The notes: a model not told the origin generated them from the letters alone. Counted from the stretch's first letter, positions 8,389-16,881 are shown. The stretch: 36,300 nt of DNA from Chloroflexota bacterium (GCA_016179845.1 JACPCK010000043.1:1-36300); one strand, 5' to 3'. Program-made: numbers and translations.

Positions 8389-9381
8389 ATCTTCCCGTGG
8401 TCTACACAGATGTTACTCCTCTCGACGCAACGGTTCAAGAACCGCCCATCGTTCAAGAGCTTCAAAGGCTCTTTGGCAACCTCGAAGATGCTCCCCTTCT
8501 CGAAGCTCTCATAGGCCCTACCCGCCGTGGCCCCAAAGGGCATCCTGTCTACACGCTCTGGCGCTGCTTCGTTGCCAAGTACGTTCTGGGCCTTGCCTCC
8601 ACGGCTGCGCTGATTCGGGAACTTCACAACAACCCCTTCATTGCAGAGGCGTGTGGTATCTCTTCCCCAGATGCAATCCCTCACGAAAGCACCTTCTCTC
8701 GCTTCTTTGCTCGGCTCTCCAAGTACAACACCGCCGCAAAGGTCAAGGATGTATCCCGTGCTCTTGTGAGGCGCTTCTATGAGGACAAGCCTGGGTTTGG
8801 GAAGCGGGTCGCCATCGACAGCACCACCTTGAAGGGATGGGTCAATGGTGGGAAGTCTGCCCCTTCGGACAAGCAGGCTAAATGGTCGGTCAAGAAGAAC
8901 ACGCATGGGAAAGAGGAATTCATATTGGGCTACAAGCTGCATCTTATGGTAGATTGCGAATACGAATTGGCCATCGCTGCAAACGTCTCGCCCGGCAACA
9001 CCCATGATGTAGCCCGTGCCTCCAACGTTCTGCGAGAGGCCCGCTTCGGGACGAAGGGCAGCTTTCAACCTGCATACGTCATGGCAGACAAAGGATACTC
9101 CTCCAGAGAGCTTCGTACTCTCATCGCCCGCCAATACGGTGCCACGCCTGTCATAGACATCCCCGCCTCTCACAAGAGGGCGCTCGCCACCTACGGGGAG
9201 CAAACAACGCTTCCTGGGTACATGGCCCTGAAGAAGCAACGCACGGCGGTAGAGCGGGTGTTCTCCCGCTTGAAGGGCCAATGCTCTCTGAATCGGATTA
9301 CGGTACGAGGTCTGCGAAAGGTTACGGTGCATTGCTACCTCTCGCTGCTTTCCATGCAGGTGTCAGCGATTGCGGGAAGAT
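8389..9381 (+). mobile_element. Compact insertion sequence, proposed ends
   Basis: The ends are proposed from a 9-bp inverted match, ATCTTCCCG at 8389-8397 and CGGGAAGAT at 9373-9381, which bracket the transposase. The right end falls where the DUF4145-like similarity of the minus-strand gene fades. No convincing target duplication is visible beyond a possible GT. The left end could lie further upstream, because the transposase start would sit at the very edge of this element. Confidence 0.5.
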
Positions 9382-9470
9382 GTGCTTCAGCACATTCTTC
9401 GTTACCTCGAAAGTCAGCAGAGCCTTTGTTTGGTCAACCTCTCTTAGTTCCTTGTGGTGCGCCCCAGTAA
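8397..9470 (+). CDS. DDE transposase, IS5/IS1182-like
   Basis: A 357-aa transposase. The N-terminal part (about 35-110) matches the DUF772-type domain of IS5/IS1182 elements (HPVYTLWRCFVAKYVLG, NPFIAEACG, ESTFSRFFARLS). The catalytic triad can be read as D in AIDSTTLKGW (about 142), D in VMADKGYSS (about 228) and E in AVERVFSRLKG (about 287). The start is GTG with a GGAAAGG site 12 bases upstream. The last 30 residues or so (after about QVSAIAG) look unlike the family and are probably read from host DNA beyond the element's right end. It looks intact and possibly active. Confidence 0.85.
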   Translation: MVYTDVTPLDATVQEPPIVQELQRLFGNLEDAPLLEALIGPTRRGPKGHPVYTLWRCFVAKYVLGLASTAALIRELHNNPFIAEACGISSPDAIPHESTFSRFFARLSKYNTAAKVKDVSRALVRRFYEDKPGFGKRVAIDSTTLKGWVNGGKSAPSDKQAKWSVKKNTHGKEEFILGYKLHLMVDCEYELAIAANVSPGNTHDVARASNVLREARFGTKGSFQPAYVMADKGYSSRELRTLIARQYGATPVIDIPASHKRALATYGEQTTLPGYMALKKQRTAVERVFSRLKGQCSLNRITVRGLRKVTVHCYLSLLSMQVSAIAGRCASAHSSLPRKSAEPLFGQPLLVPCGAPQ

Positions 9471-9918
9471 CCCGGAAGTAGTTCGCTGCCTGAGTCGTCT
9501 TCAACAGGTCTTCAGTGATTAAACCCTTGGCAGCGGCTTCCTTCAGCATCGCTCCGAGCATCCCGTCCTTGACCTGCTTGGCTAGTAGTGCTCCATGCAT
9601 GGCACGTCCGCACATCACGACACATGACTTCCGGGCATTTATCGAAAAGACTGCTGCCGCCTCCAGAACGTCCTCTAAGATCGGGACGGGGATGTCGTAT
9701 GACTCCAAATCCATAACTAGAGCAGCCCAATTCGTTCCGCCGAGGGCACTTTCCAGTTCTCCAGCCCTGATGACTACGTTGGTATGCGCCTTGCATTTCG
9801 GGCACGGCACAGGACCGCGATAGTTCTGATACGTGTCCCGATCTAGTTGAATTACTTCTGCACATCCGAGACAGTTGACGTTAGGCACGTAGCTCCTCCG
9901 TTCAGAAGATGATGTCAT
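9322..9918 (-). CDS. Zinc-ribbon/DUF4145-like protein, 3' end disrupted by the IS
   Basis: The product starts at the ATG at 9918, preceded by AAAGGAGG, rather than six codons earlier. Residues C16, C19, C39 and C42 form a CxxC-x19-CxxC zinc ribbon. The remainder (from about 80) resembles DUF4145, a helical domain found in restriction/defence-associated and other proteins: SCVVMCGRAMHGALLAKQ, then GLITEDLL and TGAHHKEL. The natural C-terminus is missing: after about VTKNVLKH the frame enters the insertion sequence and ends with 16 to 18 foreign codons. The function is unknown, and the truncation is near enough to the end that the protein may still fold. Confidence 0.6.
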   Translation of the reverse strand: MTSSSERRSYVPNVNCLGCAEVIQLDRDTYQNYRGPVPCPKCKAHTNVVIRAGELESALGGTNWAALVMDLESYDIPVPILEDVLEAAAVFSINARKSCVVMCGRAMHGALLAKQVKDGMLGAMLKEAAAKGLITEDLLKTTQAANYFRVTGAHHKELREVDQTKALLTFEVTKNVLKHIFPQSLTPAWKAARGSNAP

Positions 9919-10018
9919 TTTACGCCTCCTTTGCACTGATGGGGGAAATACGCAAGACGCTCAAGGACTTTGTTATGTCCCAACGCTATTGCCCCGGGGA
10001 GTACAATATCTGACCAGT

Positions 10019-11266
10019 ATGAGTGCGCCAGCACGTTCCGGCGGGGCAGGCGGCGGGCGGCTGCAACCCTTTGTGGCCCTTGAGAACCCTGCCTTCCGCA
10101 ATCTGTGGGTGGCCAGCCTGGCTGTGATGATCAGTATGTGGATGGAGGCCACTGTCCTTGGCTGGCTGATGCTGGAGCTAACAAACTCCCCCTTGCAGGT
10201 GGCCCTGGTTGGCTTCTATCGCAGTGTGTCGCTGCCCCTCTTGGGGGCCTTCAGCGGCCTGCTAGCAGACAGGGCCAACCGGAAGCACCTCCTGATAGGA
10301 GCCCGCTTTGGTGCGGTGGTCACCAGCAGCGTGCTTCTGGTCCTGATCGCCACTGGCCTGATCCGCCCGTGGAGCATGGCCTTGCTGCTGTTGCTTTCGG
10401 GCGTCTCCTTCACCATCGATTTCCCTGCCCGGCCTGCCTATGTATATGACCTTCTGGGGCCAAGGGGGGTGGCCAACGGCATGTCCCTGGACACCGTTGG
10501 GTTTACCATCAGTCGCATCGTGGGTCCAGTGCTGGCTGGCACCCTTATCAGCCTGGCTGGCAATACCGCGGGACTTGCCTATGCCGTTGTGGTGGCCCTG
10601 TACGTCCTCGCCCTCATTCTTGTTCTGACTCTCCCTGCCCTGGAGCGGAGGGCCGCTGCGCAACTGACCGTGTGGCGAAGCCTGTGGGAGGGCGCCCGCT
10701 ATGCTCTTTCGGTTCCGATGGTCAGGGCTGTCCTGGCAGGGACAGTGGTCATGAACCTTCTGGCCTTCCCGTTCCAGCAGTTGCTGCCTGTCTTCGCGCG
10801 GGATGTCCTCGGCGGCGGGCCAGTCCAGCTTGGGCTCCTATTCGCAGCGGGTGGTATAGGTTCGCTAGCAGGGGCGCTAGCATTCGCAGTAGCTCCACCA
10901 GGGAGGCGTGGTGGCCCGTTCTTCGGCGCTGGCTGCCTGGCAATACTGGTGTGCCTATTCCTCTTCAGCTTCTCCCCCTGGTTTGGCCTGTCCTTCTTAC
11001 TCCTCGTTCTTTCGGGCCTGGGCCAGGCCGCCTTCAGCGTCCTTCAGAGCACCCTTATCCTTGTCTCCACCTCCGACGAGATGCGAGGTCGTGCTATGGG
11101 CATGCTGACTCTGGCGATCGGTGCAGGGCCCGTAGGAACGATGCTGGTGGGCTACCTGGCGAGCCTGCTTACCGCCCCTCCTGCCGTGGCCATCGCTACT
11201 GGAGCGGGGCTCGGACTGATGGGCGTGTCTCTAGTGATGTTCCCTGCCCTGCGGAAGTCCAGGTGA
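10019..11266 (+). CDS. MFS transporter, EntS/MFS_3-like exporter
   Basis: A 415-aa twelve-helix major facilitator. It opens with a short Gly-rich cytosolic tail, then NPAFRNLWVASL, typical for the MFS_3 group (EntS-like and macrolide-efflux-like exporters). The loop 2-3 motif reads LADRANRKHLL. The ATG at 10019 is preferred to an upstream TTG at 9989. Substrate is unknown. It stands alone, followed by a convergent tRNA gene. Confidence 0.82.
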   Translation: MSAPARSGGAGGGRLQPFVALENPAFRNLWVASLAVMISMWMEATVLGWLMLELTNSPLQVALVGFYRSVSLPLLGAFSGLLADRANRKHLLIGARFGAVVTSSVLLVLIATGLIRPWSMALLLLLSGVSFTIDFPARPAYVYDLLGPRGVANGMSLDTVGFTISRIVGPVLAGTLISLAGNTAGLAYAVVVALYVLALILVLTLPALERRAAAQLTVWRSLWEGARYALSVPMVRAVLAGTVVMNLLAFPFQQLLPVFARDVLGGGPVQLGLLFAAGGIGSLAGALAFAVAPPGRRGGPFFGAGCLAILVCLFLFSFSPWFGLSFLLLVLSGLGQAAFSVLQSTLILVSTSDEMRGRAMGMLTLAIGAGPVGTMLVGYLASLLTAPPAVAIATGAGLGLMGVSLVMFPALRKSR

Positions 11267-11331
11267 CGGGTTTTCCAGCGCCGATGGTGGCTTCAGGGAA
11301 CCGGCAAGAAACGGGATGGACTGGTCCCTGG

Positions 11332-11408
11332 TGGCGTCCCTGGCGGGACTCGAACCCGCAGCCACCTGCTTAGAAGGCAGGTGCTCTGTCCGGTTGAGCT
11401 ACAGGGAC
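11332..11408 (-). tRNA. tRNA-Arg (anticodon TCT)
   Basis: A full cloverleaf can be drawn. The acceptor GTCCCTG pairs perfectly with CAGGGAC, the D arm is GCTC/GAGC, and the anticodon stem CCTGC/GCAGG has loop CTTCTAA. Variable bases TGGCT follow, then T arm GCGGG-TTCGAGT-CCCGC and discriminator G. The anticodon TCT reads AGA. CCA is apparently encoded (11332-11334). Without CCA the gene is 74 bases (11335-11408). Confidence 0.96.
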
Positions 11409-11511
11409 ACCTGTCATGTAGTCTAGCAGAACGTATCTGGAGCCACAAGAAAAGGCCGACCTTGCCTCAGGGCCTTTTAGTGTTCCAAATCCGACAGAAA
11501 CAGGGGAGTTT

Positions 11512-11531
11512 GAGGGGGCGTCAGCCCCCTC
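11512..11531. repeat. Hairpin GAGGGGGC/GCCCCCTC
   Basis: A perfect 8-bp inverted repeat with the 4-base loop GTCA. It lies 15 bases before the larger REP-like hairpin and may form a composite repeat with it. There is no T-run on either side, so a terminator role is not supported. Confidence 0.5.
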
Positions 11532-11546
11532 GGAGACAAACAACCA

Positions 11547-11575
11547 CCCCCTTCTCCCAGGTTGGGAGAAGGGGG
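11547..11575. repeat. REP-like perfect hairpin, copy 2
   Basis: CCCCCTTCTCCCA pairs perfectly with TGGGAGAAGGGGG (13 bp, loop GGT). It is followed by CCAGGGGGGATGAGG, similar to the tail of the hairpin at 91-112. Two copies with related stem and tail in one window suggest a dispersed repeat family. Confidence 0.65.
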
Positions 11576-11644
11576 CCAGGGGGGATGAGGGCTATGGAGT
11601 GACGGGGCAGGCAGCAGACAACTAAAAGGCTCTGCCCTTGCCTA

Positions 11645-11673
11645 TTGAAGTAGTGGCGGGCGTCAGATATTCT
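11645..11673 (+). promoter_or_regulatory. Possible promoter of the membrane-anchored protein
   Basis: TTGAAG (11645-11650), a 17-base spacer and TATTCT (11668-11673) stand 60 bases before the ATG at 11734. The -35 is 4/6 and the -10 is 4/6, so this is suggestive only. Confidence 0.35.
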
Positions 11674-11733
11674 GCAAGAGCTGGTTGGCTAGGACGACCC
11701 TGTCCGTTGCTGACGAATACTTGGAGGTGACCC

Positions 11734-12414
11734 ATGAGGTACCTGCTGGCGGCTGTAGTCGTCCTCCTGGTTATACAAGGGATCCTCGCGTGGGTCTGGG
11801 TCAGCTCGGTGCGCCGCGGCCCACTGGCAGGCGAACTGGATGTGGGCCGTGGCTGGCGGATTAATGCTCCCCTTTACCTTTTCGACCCCCAGGGGAACAG
11901 GGTAGCCTCAGGGGGTATTCCCGACGATCTCCTGGTCTTCGGCAACAATATCGAGATTACGCCAGCCGGGGAAACCAGGCCCGATCCCACCCGGCATGGC
12001 TACTGGCTGGCACTGGAAGAGGACTACCAGGGTCTTGTAGAGTTCAACCTGAACCTACAGCCACTGGACGGTGTCAACCGCCGCTACATGCAGGCGGAGA
12101 TACCCCAGAATGGCAGTGGCGGGGCCTGGATGTTTCGTGGGCGGCTATTTGCCGTGGAGGGCTACACTGGCACCAACAGGATGTTCTCGGTGCGGGAGGA
12201 TGAGAGGGCCGTGAGAATTCACATCAACCCGGTGCCCTCGACCCTGGCCGCCGAGAGCTACGCCCTTGAGTTGCAGGGGCGGACAGTGGAGGGGGACATC
12301 TTCCTCAATGCCATCAAGGTCAACAGCCAAGGGGGGTGGGACTTCTACAATGCCGATGGGCAGAGGGTGTTCGCCATTGACAAGGCAGGAAAAATCTGGA
12401 GTGCGAGCCCCTAG
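11734..12414 (+). CDS. Membrane-anchored extracytoplasmic protein of unknown function
   Basis: A 226-aa protein with an N-terminal hydrophobic segment (about residues 3-25) that could be a signal anchor, followed by a hydrophilic, probably beta-rich domain. The domain has several short repeats of polar and aromatic residues (FDPQGNRVASGG, YNADGQRVFAIDKAGKI); the latter resembles a beta-hairpin of the kind seen in secreted stalk proteins. No family is recognised. The gene has its own possible promoter and is convergent with pspAB, ending 9 bases from it. Confidence 0.65.
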   Translation: MRYLLAAVVVLLVIQGILAWVWVSSVRRGPLAGELDVGRGWRINAPLYLFDPQGNRVASGGIPDDLLVFGNNIEITPAGETRPDPTRHGYWLALEEDYQGLVEFNLNLQPLDGVNRRYMQAEIPQNGSGGAWMFRGRLFAVEGYTGTNRMFSVREDERAVRIHINPVPSTLAAESYALELQGRTVEGDIFLNAIKVNSQGGWDFYNADGQRVFAIDKAGKIWSASP

Positions 12415-12423
12415 GTCAGCGGA

Positions 12424-12993
12424 TCAGGAACGGGTCTCCAGAGGCATCCCCCAGAGGGGGTACCATCGCTCGAGGGCGCTTTCCAGGGGCAGCTCTTTCT
12501 CCATGGCCTCGGCCAGGCGCAGCTCCTCCGGGCTATCCCGCTTCTCGTCCGGCAGGGGCACAAAAGGGTAGAAGCGGTCCCTCTTGAAGCTGTATATCCA
12601 ATAGGCCTGTCGCTCGCGCCCCTGAAAGGGGAAGACGGCGGCCAGTAGCTGCTTGGTATGGTTGCCCTCGGCGAAGTAGCTGCCGAGGGTCTGGACTGCC
12701 TCAACCACGTTCTCCAGGCTCCGGTCGTCCAGGAGAACCCACCCGAAGCCGTAGCTGTCCTTCTCCAAGGAAAAGCGGGTCCAGACTGTGAAGCGCCCTG
12801 CCCTGAGACGGCGGTCCACCTCTCCCTGAAGCCCGTCGAAGAAAGCAGTTTGCAAGGGCTTGTATGAAAGCCCCCCTTTTCTATCAGATACAAGCCTCAG
12901 CTTCTCGCGGAGAGCTGTCTCGGCACGGGCCAAGGCGGCCAGGCCACCGAACGGAGCCTTTCGCTGACCGAACAGCGGCCGGAGGAGGCCCAA
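12424..12993 (-). CDS. PspA-associated protein PspAB-like
   Basis: A 189-aa soluble protein. DSYGFGWVLLDD, LLAAVFPF, AYWIYSFKRDRFYPFVPL and the closing ERWYPLWGMPLE match my recollection of PspAB, a family encoded beside PspA and HtpX in Actinobacteria, Archaea and Chloroflexota and tied to envelope stress. No pspA is present here, but htpX ends only 3 bases upstream on the same strand, exactly the expected partner. The pair is therefore probably one transcript. The biochemical role of PspAB is not known to me. Confidence 0.65.
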   Translation of the reverse strand: MGLLRPLFGQRKAPFGGLAALARAETALREKLRLVSDRKGGLSYKPLQTAFFDGLQGEVDRRLRAGRFTVWTRFSLEKDSYGFGWVLLDDRSLENVVEAVQTLGSYFAEGNHTKQLLAAVFPFQGRERQAYWIYSFKRDRFYPFVPLPDEKRDSPEELRLAEAMEKELPLESALERWYPLWGMPLETRS

Positions 12994-12996
12994 GGG

Positions 12997-13905
12997 CTAG
13001 ATGCCTTCTATCTGCTTGGCAAGACGGCGCAGGCGTTCCACCCGCTTCTGCACCGGCGGATGGCTGGACAGGAGCTCCATTATGGAGTTGCCTTTCAAGG
13101 CAGGGACGATGAAGAAGGCGTTGGCCCCTTCTACCTTACGCAGGTCCTCGGTCGGTATCCTGGCGATGGCGCCGCTGATCTTGGTGAGGGCCGAGGCCAG
13201 CCGCGAGGGCATCCCCGTAATGAAGGACCCGCCCCAGTCCGCCGCATATTCTCTGTACCGTGACAGGGCCAGGATCAGCAGGTTGCTCACAATCCATACC
13301 AGGACGGTGACCAGGTACACCACCATCAGCCCGGCCATGCCATTGCCCTCGCGGCGGCCCCGGCCGAAGCCTCCCAGGAGCCCCATCCACATCAGCGAGT
13401 TCATGAGCATGGCCGCCAGCATGGCGAAGAAGCTGGCCATGGTGATGATTGTCACATCCCGGTTCTTGATGTGGGTGAGCTCGTGGCCCAGCACCGCCTC
13501 CAACTCTTGCGGCTCCAGCCGCCTCATGATGCCCGTCGTGACGCACACCACCGAGTTCTTGGGGTTGCGGCCCGTTGCAAAGGCGTTAGGAATATCCATG
13601 TTGGCTATGGCCAACTTGGGCTTGGGCAGCCCCGCCCGGGCGCACAGCCGGTCCACCATGGCATGGAGCTCAGGCGCCTCCTGGGGGCTCACTACTTTGG
13701 CCCCCATGGACCGGAGCACCAGCTTGTCCGACAGGAAGTACTGGAGGCCCAGCATGATGGCCGCGATGATCGCCAGGAAAATCCAGGGCACACCGAAGGC
13801 CCACAGCACCGTGACAAAGAAGAAGTAGACCAGGGCCAAGAGGAACATGACCAGGAACATACGGACGGTCAGCTCCCAGTCACGGCCAGTAGCTCGCTCA
13901 CGCAT
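12997..13905 (-). CDS. htpX: HtpX-type membrane zinc metalloprotease
   Basis: M48-family protease that cleaves damaged membrane proteins at the cytosolic face. The 302-aa protein has two N-terminal helices (about 13-55), the catalytic HELTHIKNRD motif (HExxH, about residue 140), another two helices (about 155-215) and the downstream third-ligand region (REYAADWGGSF). It is the first gene of the htpX-pspAB pair. A TATAAT hexamer on this strand (13950-13945) could be its -10 box, but no good -35 is seen. ATG follows an AAGG site. Confidence 0.93.
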   Translation of the reverse strand: MRERATGRDWELTVRMFLVMFLLALVYFFFVTVLWAFGVPWIFLAIIAAIMLGLQYFLSDKLVLRSMGAKVVSPQEAPELHAMVDRLCARAGLPKPKLAIANMDIPNAFATGRNPKNSVVCVTTGIMRRLEPQELEAVLGHELTHIKNRDVTIITMASFFAMLAAMLMNSLMWMGLLGGFGRGRREGNGMAGLMVVYLVTVLVWIVSNLLILALSRYREYAADWGGSFITGMPSRLASALTKISGAIARIPTEDLRKVEGANAFFIVPALKGNSIMELLSSHPPVQKRVERLRRLAKQIEGI

Positions 13906-14157
13906 TCCTTATTCACCCTTTCCAGGCTTGCTCTTGCTCTTAATATTATAGCATCAGCGCCTGCTGGGCGCTGGACGGCAGAGTACCCCACAGTACACCG
14001 GCGTCTCCTGAGAGGTGCGTGACTGGAGAGTTGGCCCCTGGGCCCGTTGACTCGCCCCAGCACGGGATATATCCTTGCTCCACATACGCTACCTTCGCGA
14101 GTTTGACCAGGCGGAAAGCAGAAACTGGCGGAGCATCTCAGTCCAGAGGAGGGATAG

Positions 14158-15513
14158 ATGGAACCCTTTCGTATGACGATAGCGCAGGCCTCTTCCCTCG
14201 TCCAGAGCAGGACCCTTTCACCAGTGGACCTCATGGAGTCCCTCCTCCAACGTATAGAGCGGCTAGAGCCACACCTCAAGGCTTGGGCCTACCTGGACCG
14301 AGAGAAGGCGCTGGCTGCGGCCCGCCGGTGCGAGGAAGAGATATCCACGGGGCACTATCGGGGGCCTCTCCACGGCATCCCCATCGGCGTGAAGGACATC
14401 TTCTACACCTCGGATATGCCGACGTCGGCAGCCTTTGCACCCCTGGTCAACTTTGTCCCCACCTACGATGCATCTGCTGTTTCCCGCCTGAGAGAAGCCG
14501 GCGCCATCATCATGGGTAAGACGGTCACCACCCAGTTCGCCTACTCGGATCCCTCGCCTACCCGCAACCCCTGGAACCCGGCCCACACTCCCGGTGGCTC
14601 AAGTAGTGGCTCGGCGGTAGCCGTGGCCACATCCATGTGCTTCGGGTCACTGGGCTCGCAGACCGCTGGGTCAACCTGTAGGCCCGCCTCATACAACGGC
14701 ATCGTGGGGCTAAAGCCTACTTCTGGAAGGATCAGCCGCTATGGAGTCATCCCGCTGGCGTGGTCCCTGGACACAGTGGGTGTCATGGCCCGCTCCGTGG
14801 AGGACACCGCCATCCTGCTCCAGGCCATCGCTGGCTTTGATCCAAAAGACCCCGCTACCTCCTCAGACCCCGTGCCAGACTACCGTTTCCTCTTCAAGGA
14901 GCTTCCCAGACCTCCCCGCCTGGGCCTGGTGCGAGAGTTCTTCTTCGACACCGCCGATGAGGAGACCAGGCAGCATACTGAGCAGGTGGCCCAGAAGCTG
15001 GCCAGGGCTGGAGCTACTGTAGAGGAGCTGCGACTTCCCGAGAGCTTCCGCTCCCTCCATCAGGTCAGCCGCCTCATCATCAACGTAGAGGCGGCGGCGG
15101 TGCACCGCAGCCTCTACGCCAGGTACGGGGCCCACTACTCCCGCATCCTCCGGACCCACATCATGGCCGGGATGGTGGTGCCGGCTAGCGAGTACCTGCG
15201 GGCTCTCCAGCACCAGCGCCTCTATACCAGGCAGATGTTTGCCCTCTTTCAGAAGGCCGATGCCATCCTTGTGCCTTCTACTCCCGGGCCTGCCCCCAGA
15301 GACCTGAGCACTACGGGAGACCCTGCCTTCCAGGTGCCCTGGACCCACGGGGGCTTTCCCTCCATATCCATTCCCTCCGGCCTGAGCCGGGACGGCCTCC
15401 CTTTGGGGGTGCAGTTGGCCACACCTCGCTTCAGTGAAGGACGCCTTCTGTCGGTGGCCCACTGGGCCCAGTCGGTCCTGGGGGTGCATCTGACGCCCCC
15501 GGACCAGGAGTGA
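14158..15513 (+). CDS. Amidase signature family hydrolase
   Basis: A 451-aa enzyme of the amidase signature family (GatA, FAAH, plant and bacterial amidases), which hydrolyses amide bonds. The Ser-cisSer-Lys triad can be placed: K79 in GIPIGVKDIF, the cis-Ser S148 in TPGGSSSGSA, and the nucleophile S172 in GSQTAGSTCRPAS, 24 residues later as in FAAH. The GSQTAGS form replaces the commoner GSDTGGS, a variant I have seen in many uncharacterised members. No gatB or gatC is adjacent, so a metabolic amidase is likelier than an amidotransferase subunit. The MFS gene downstream, 22 bases on, may import its substrate. Confidence 0.86.
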   Translation: MEPFRMTIAQASSLVQSRTLSPVDLMESLLQRIERLEPHLKAWAYLDREKALAAARRCEEEISTGHYRGPLHGIPIGVKDIFYTSDMPTSAAFAPLVNFVPTYDASAVSRLREAGAIIMGKTVTTQFAYSDPSPTRNPWNPAHTPGGSSSGSAVAVATSMCFGSLGSQTAGSTCRPASYNGIVGLKPTSGRISRYGVIPLAWSLDTVGVMARSVEDTAILLQAIAGFDPKDPATSSDPVPDYRFLFKELPRPPRLGLVREFFFDTADEETRQHTEQVAQKLARAGATVEELRLPESFRSLHQVSRLIINVEAAAVHRSLYARYGAHYSRILRTHIMAGMVVPASEYLRALQHQRLYTRQMFALFQKADAILVPSTPGPAPRDLSTTGDPAFQVPWTHGGFPSISIPSGLSRDGLPLGVQLATPRFSEGRLLSVAHWAQSVLGVHLTPPDQE

Positions 15514-15535
15514 AAGGACGCCAGGGCCCTTGTCC

Positions 15536-16813
15536 ATGCCTCGCCACTTCACCTGGGTCCTTGCCGACATCAGGATTATCTTCGCCACATCGGGCCTGCG
15601 CTCCTACAGCTACGGTTTCTTCAGCATCCTCCTGGGCCTCTATTTGGGCAAGGAGGGCTTTACCGCTCCGCAGGTAGGGGCCATCCTGGCCGTAATGCAG
15701 GTGGGCGGCGCCGCTCTCACCCTGCTGGTCAGCCTGCTGGCGGACCGATGGGGCCGGCGACGCTCCCTGGTAGCCCTGAGCCTCCTTTCCATAGCAGGCG
15801 GCATAGCCCTGGGCCTGGTGGGTGGTTTTTGGGCCATCATGGCGGTGGCCGCCCTGGGCAACCTGACGGCCACCGCCCGTGACCGCGGCTCCTTCTCCTC
15901 CCTGGAGCAGGCTATGTTGGCCGAGGCTTCCTCTCCCCGCCACCGCAACATGACCTTCGGGTACTACAACGCTCTGGCCTCCCTGGCCTCCGCCCTGGGC
16001 AACCTATCCAGCGGCATCCCCATCCTGCTGGCACTGTTGCTCCCCGCCCTGGGGGACAGAGACCCTATCAGAGTTATGTTTTTCCTCTACGCTGGGATAG
16101 CTGCCCTGACGGCTGGACTGTACACCAGGCTCACCCCTGCCACCGAGGCGCCCCAGCAGGGCCGCTACACCCTGCTCGTGCCCGGTCCATCCAGGGTTAT
16201 CGTGTTCAAGCTGGCGGGCCTTTACGCTATAGATGCCCTGGGCGGGGGCTTCATCGTCCACAGCTTCCTGGCCTACTGGTTTTCCGTCCGATGGGGCCTG
16301 GAGCTGGGGTCCCTGGGAGCGGTCTTCTTCGCGGCAGGACTGCTGAACACCTTCTCCCAGGTGGCGGCGGCGTGGCTGGCCAACCGCGTGGGCCTTCTCA
16401 AGACCATGGTCCTGACTCACATACCATCCAGCCTTTTCTTGATCGGAGCAGCGCTGGCTCCCTCGGCGTGGCTGGCGGTGGCTCTCTACCTGGGCCGCGA
16501 GGCCCTCTCTCAGATGGACGTGCCCACACGCCAGTCCTACACCGTCGCTGTCGTAGCTCCAGAGGCGCGTACGGCAGCGGCAGGCATCACAACGCTGTCC
16601 CGTAACGGTGCCTCCTCTATCGGTCCGTACCTGGCTGGCCTGACCACCGGTGCCCTTTCCCTGGCTGCCCCTTTGCTGCTGGGCGCGGGCATAAAGATCG
16701 TCTACGATCTCCTGGTCTACGTCACCTTCCGGGGCGTGCGGCCTCCCGATGAGGCAGCCCTGGCGGGCGCCGGGATGAAGGCGCCGGGTGAAGAGCATCC
16801 CCATAGGCGATGA
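15536..16813 (+). CDS. MFS transporter
   Basis: A 425-aa major facilitator of the twelve-helix type. The loop 2-3 motif appears as LADRWGRRRSLV, and the C-terminal half has VVAPEARTAAAGI, a signature of many drug and metabolite transporters. The ATG at 15536 is preferred to the TTG two codons upstream. It lies 22 bases after the amidase, probably in one operon, so it may move the amide substrate or product; this is an inference from position. Confidence 0.82.
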   Translation: MPRHFTWVLADIRIIFATSGLRSYSYGFFSILLGLYLGKEGFTAPQVGAILAVMQVGGAALTLLVSLLADRWGRRRSLVALSLLSIAGGIALGLVGGFWAIMAVAALGNLTATARDRGSFSSLEQAMLAEASSPRHRNMTFGYYNALASLASALGNLSSGIPILLALLLPALGDRDPIRVMFFLYAGIAALTAGLYTRLTPATEAPQQGRYTLLVPGPSRVIVFKLAGLYAIDALGGGFIVHSFLAYWFSVRWGLELGSLGAVFFAAGLLNTFSQVAAAWLANRVGLLKTMVLTHIPSSLFLIGAALAPSAWLAVALYLGREALSQMDVPTRQSYTVAVVAPEARTAAAGITTLSRNGASSIGPYLAGLTTGALSLAAPLLLGAGIKIVYDLLVYVTFRGVRPPDEAALAGAGMKAPGEEHPHRR

Positions 16814-16845
16814 AGGAGACAATGGCTGCACATGGTACATAGCTA

Positions 16846-16874
16846 TTGAAAGTGTCAAAAAGAAAGAGTATATT
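16846..16874 (+). promoter_or_regulatory. Sigma-70-type promoter of the DUF4242-like gene
   Basis: TTGAAA (16846-16851), a 17-base spacer and TATATT (16869-16874) match the consensus in 5/6 and 5/6 positions, in an A/T-rich island that is striking in this GC-rich window. Transcription would start near 16881, leaving a leader of about 88 bases. Confidence 0.72.
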
Positions 16875-16881
16875 ATTCTTA

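Larger units (their letters stand above)
11409..11733. other. Intergenic region with two strong hairpins
   Basis: No gene is seen between the tRNA and the membrane-anchored protein. The stretch holds two inverted repeats (11512-11531 and 11547-11575) and a possible promoter at 11645-11673, listed separately. A 73-codon frame across the hairpins has repeat-driven composition and is not considered coding. Confidence 0.7.

Noticed and set aside
8280-9332. 350-codon minus-strand frame across the transposase
   Set aside because: It is mostly the antisense of the transposase. Only its last 35 codons, outside the element, could matter, and these are reported as a finding.
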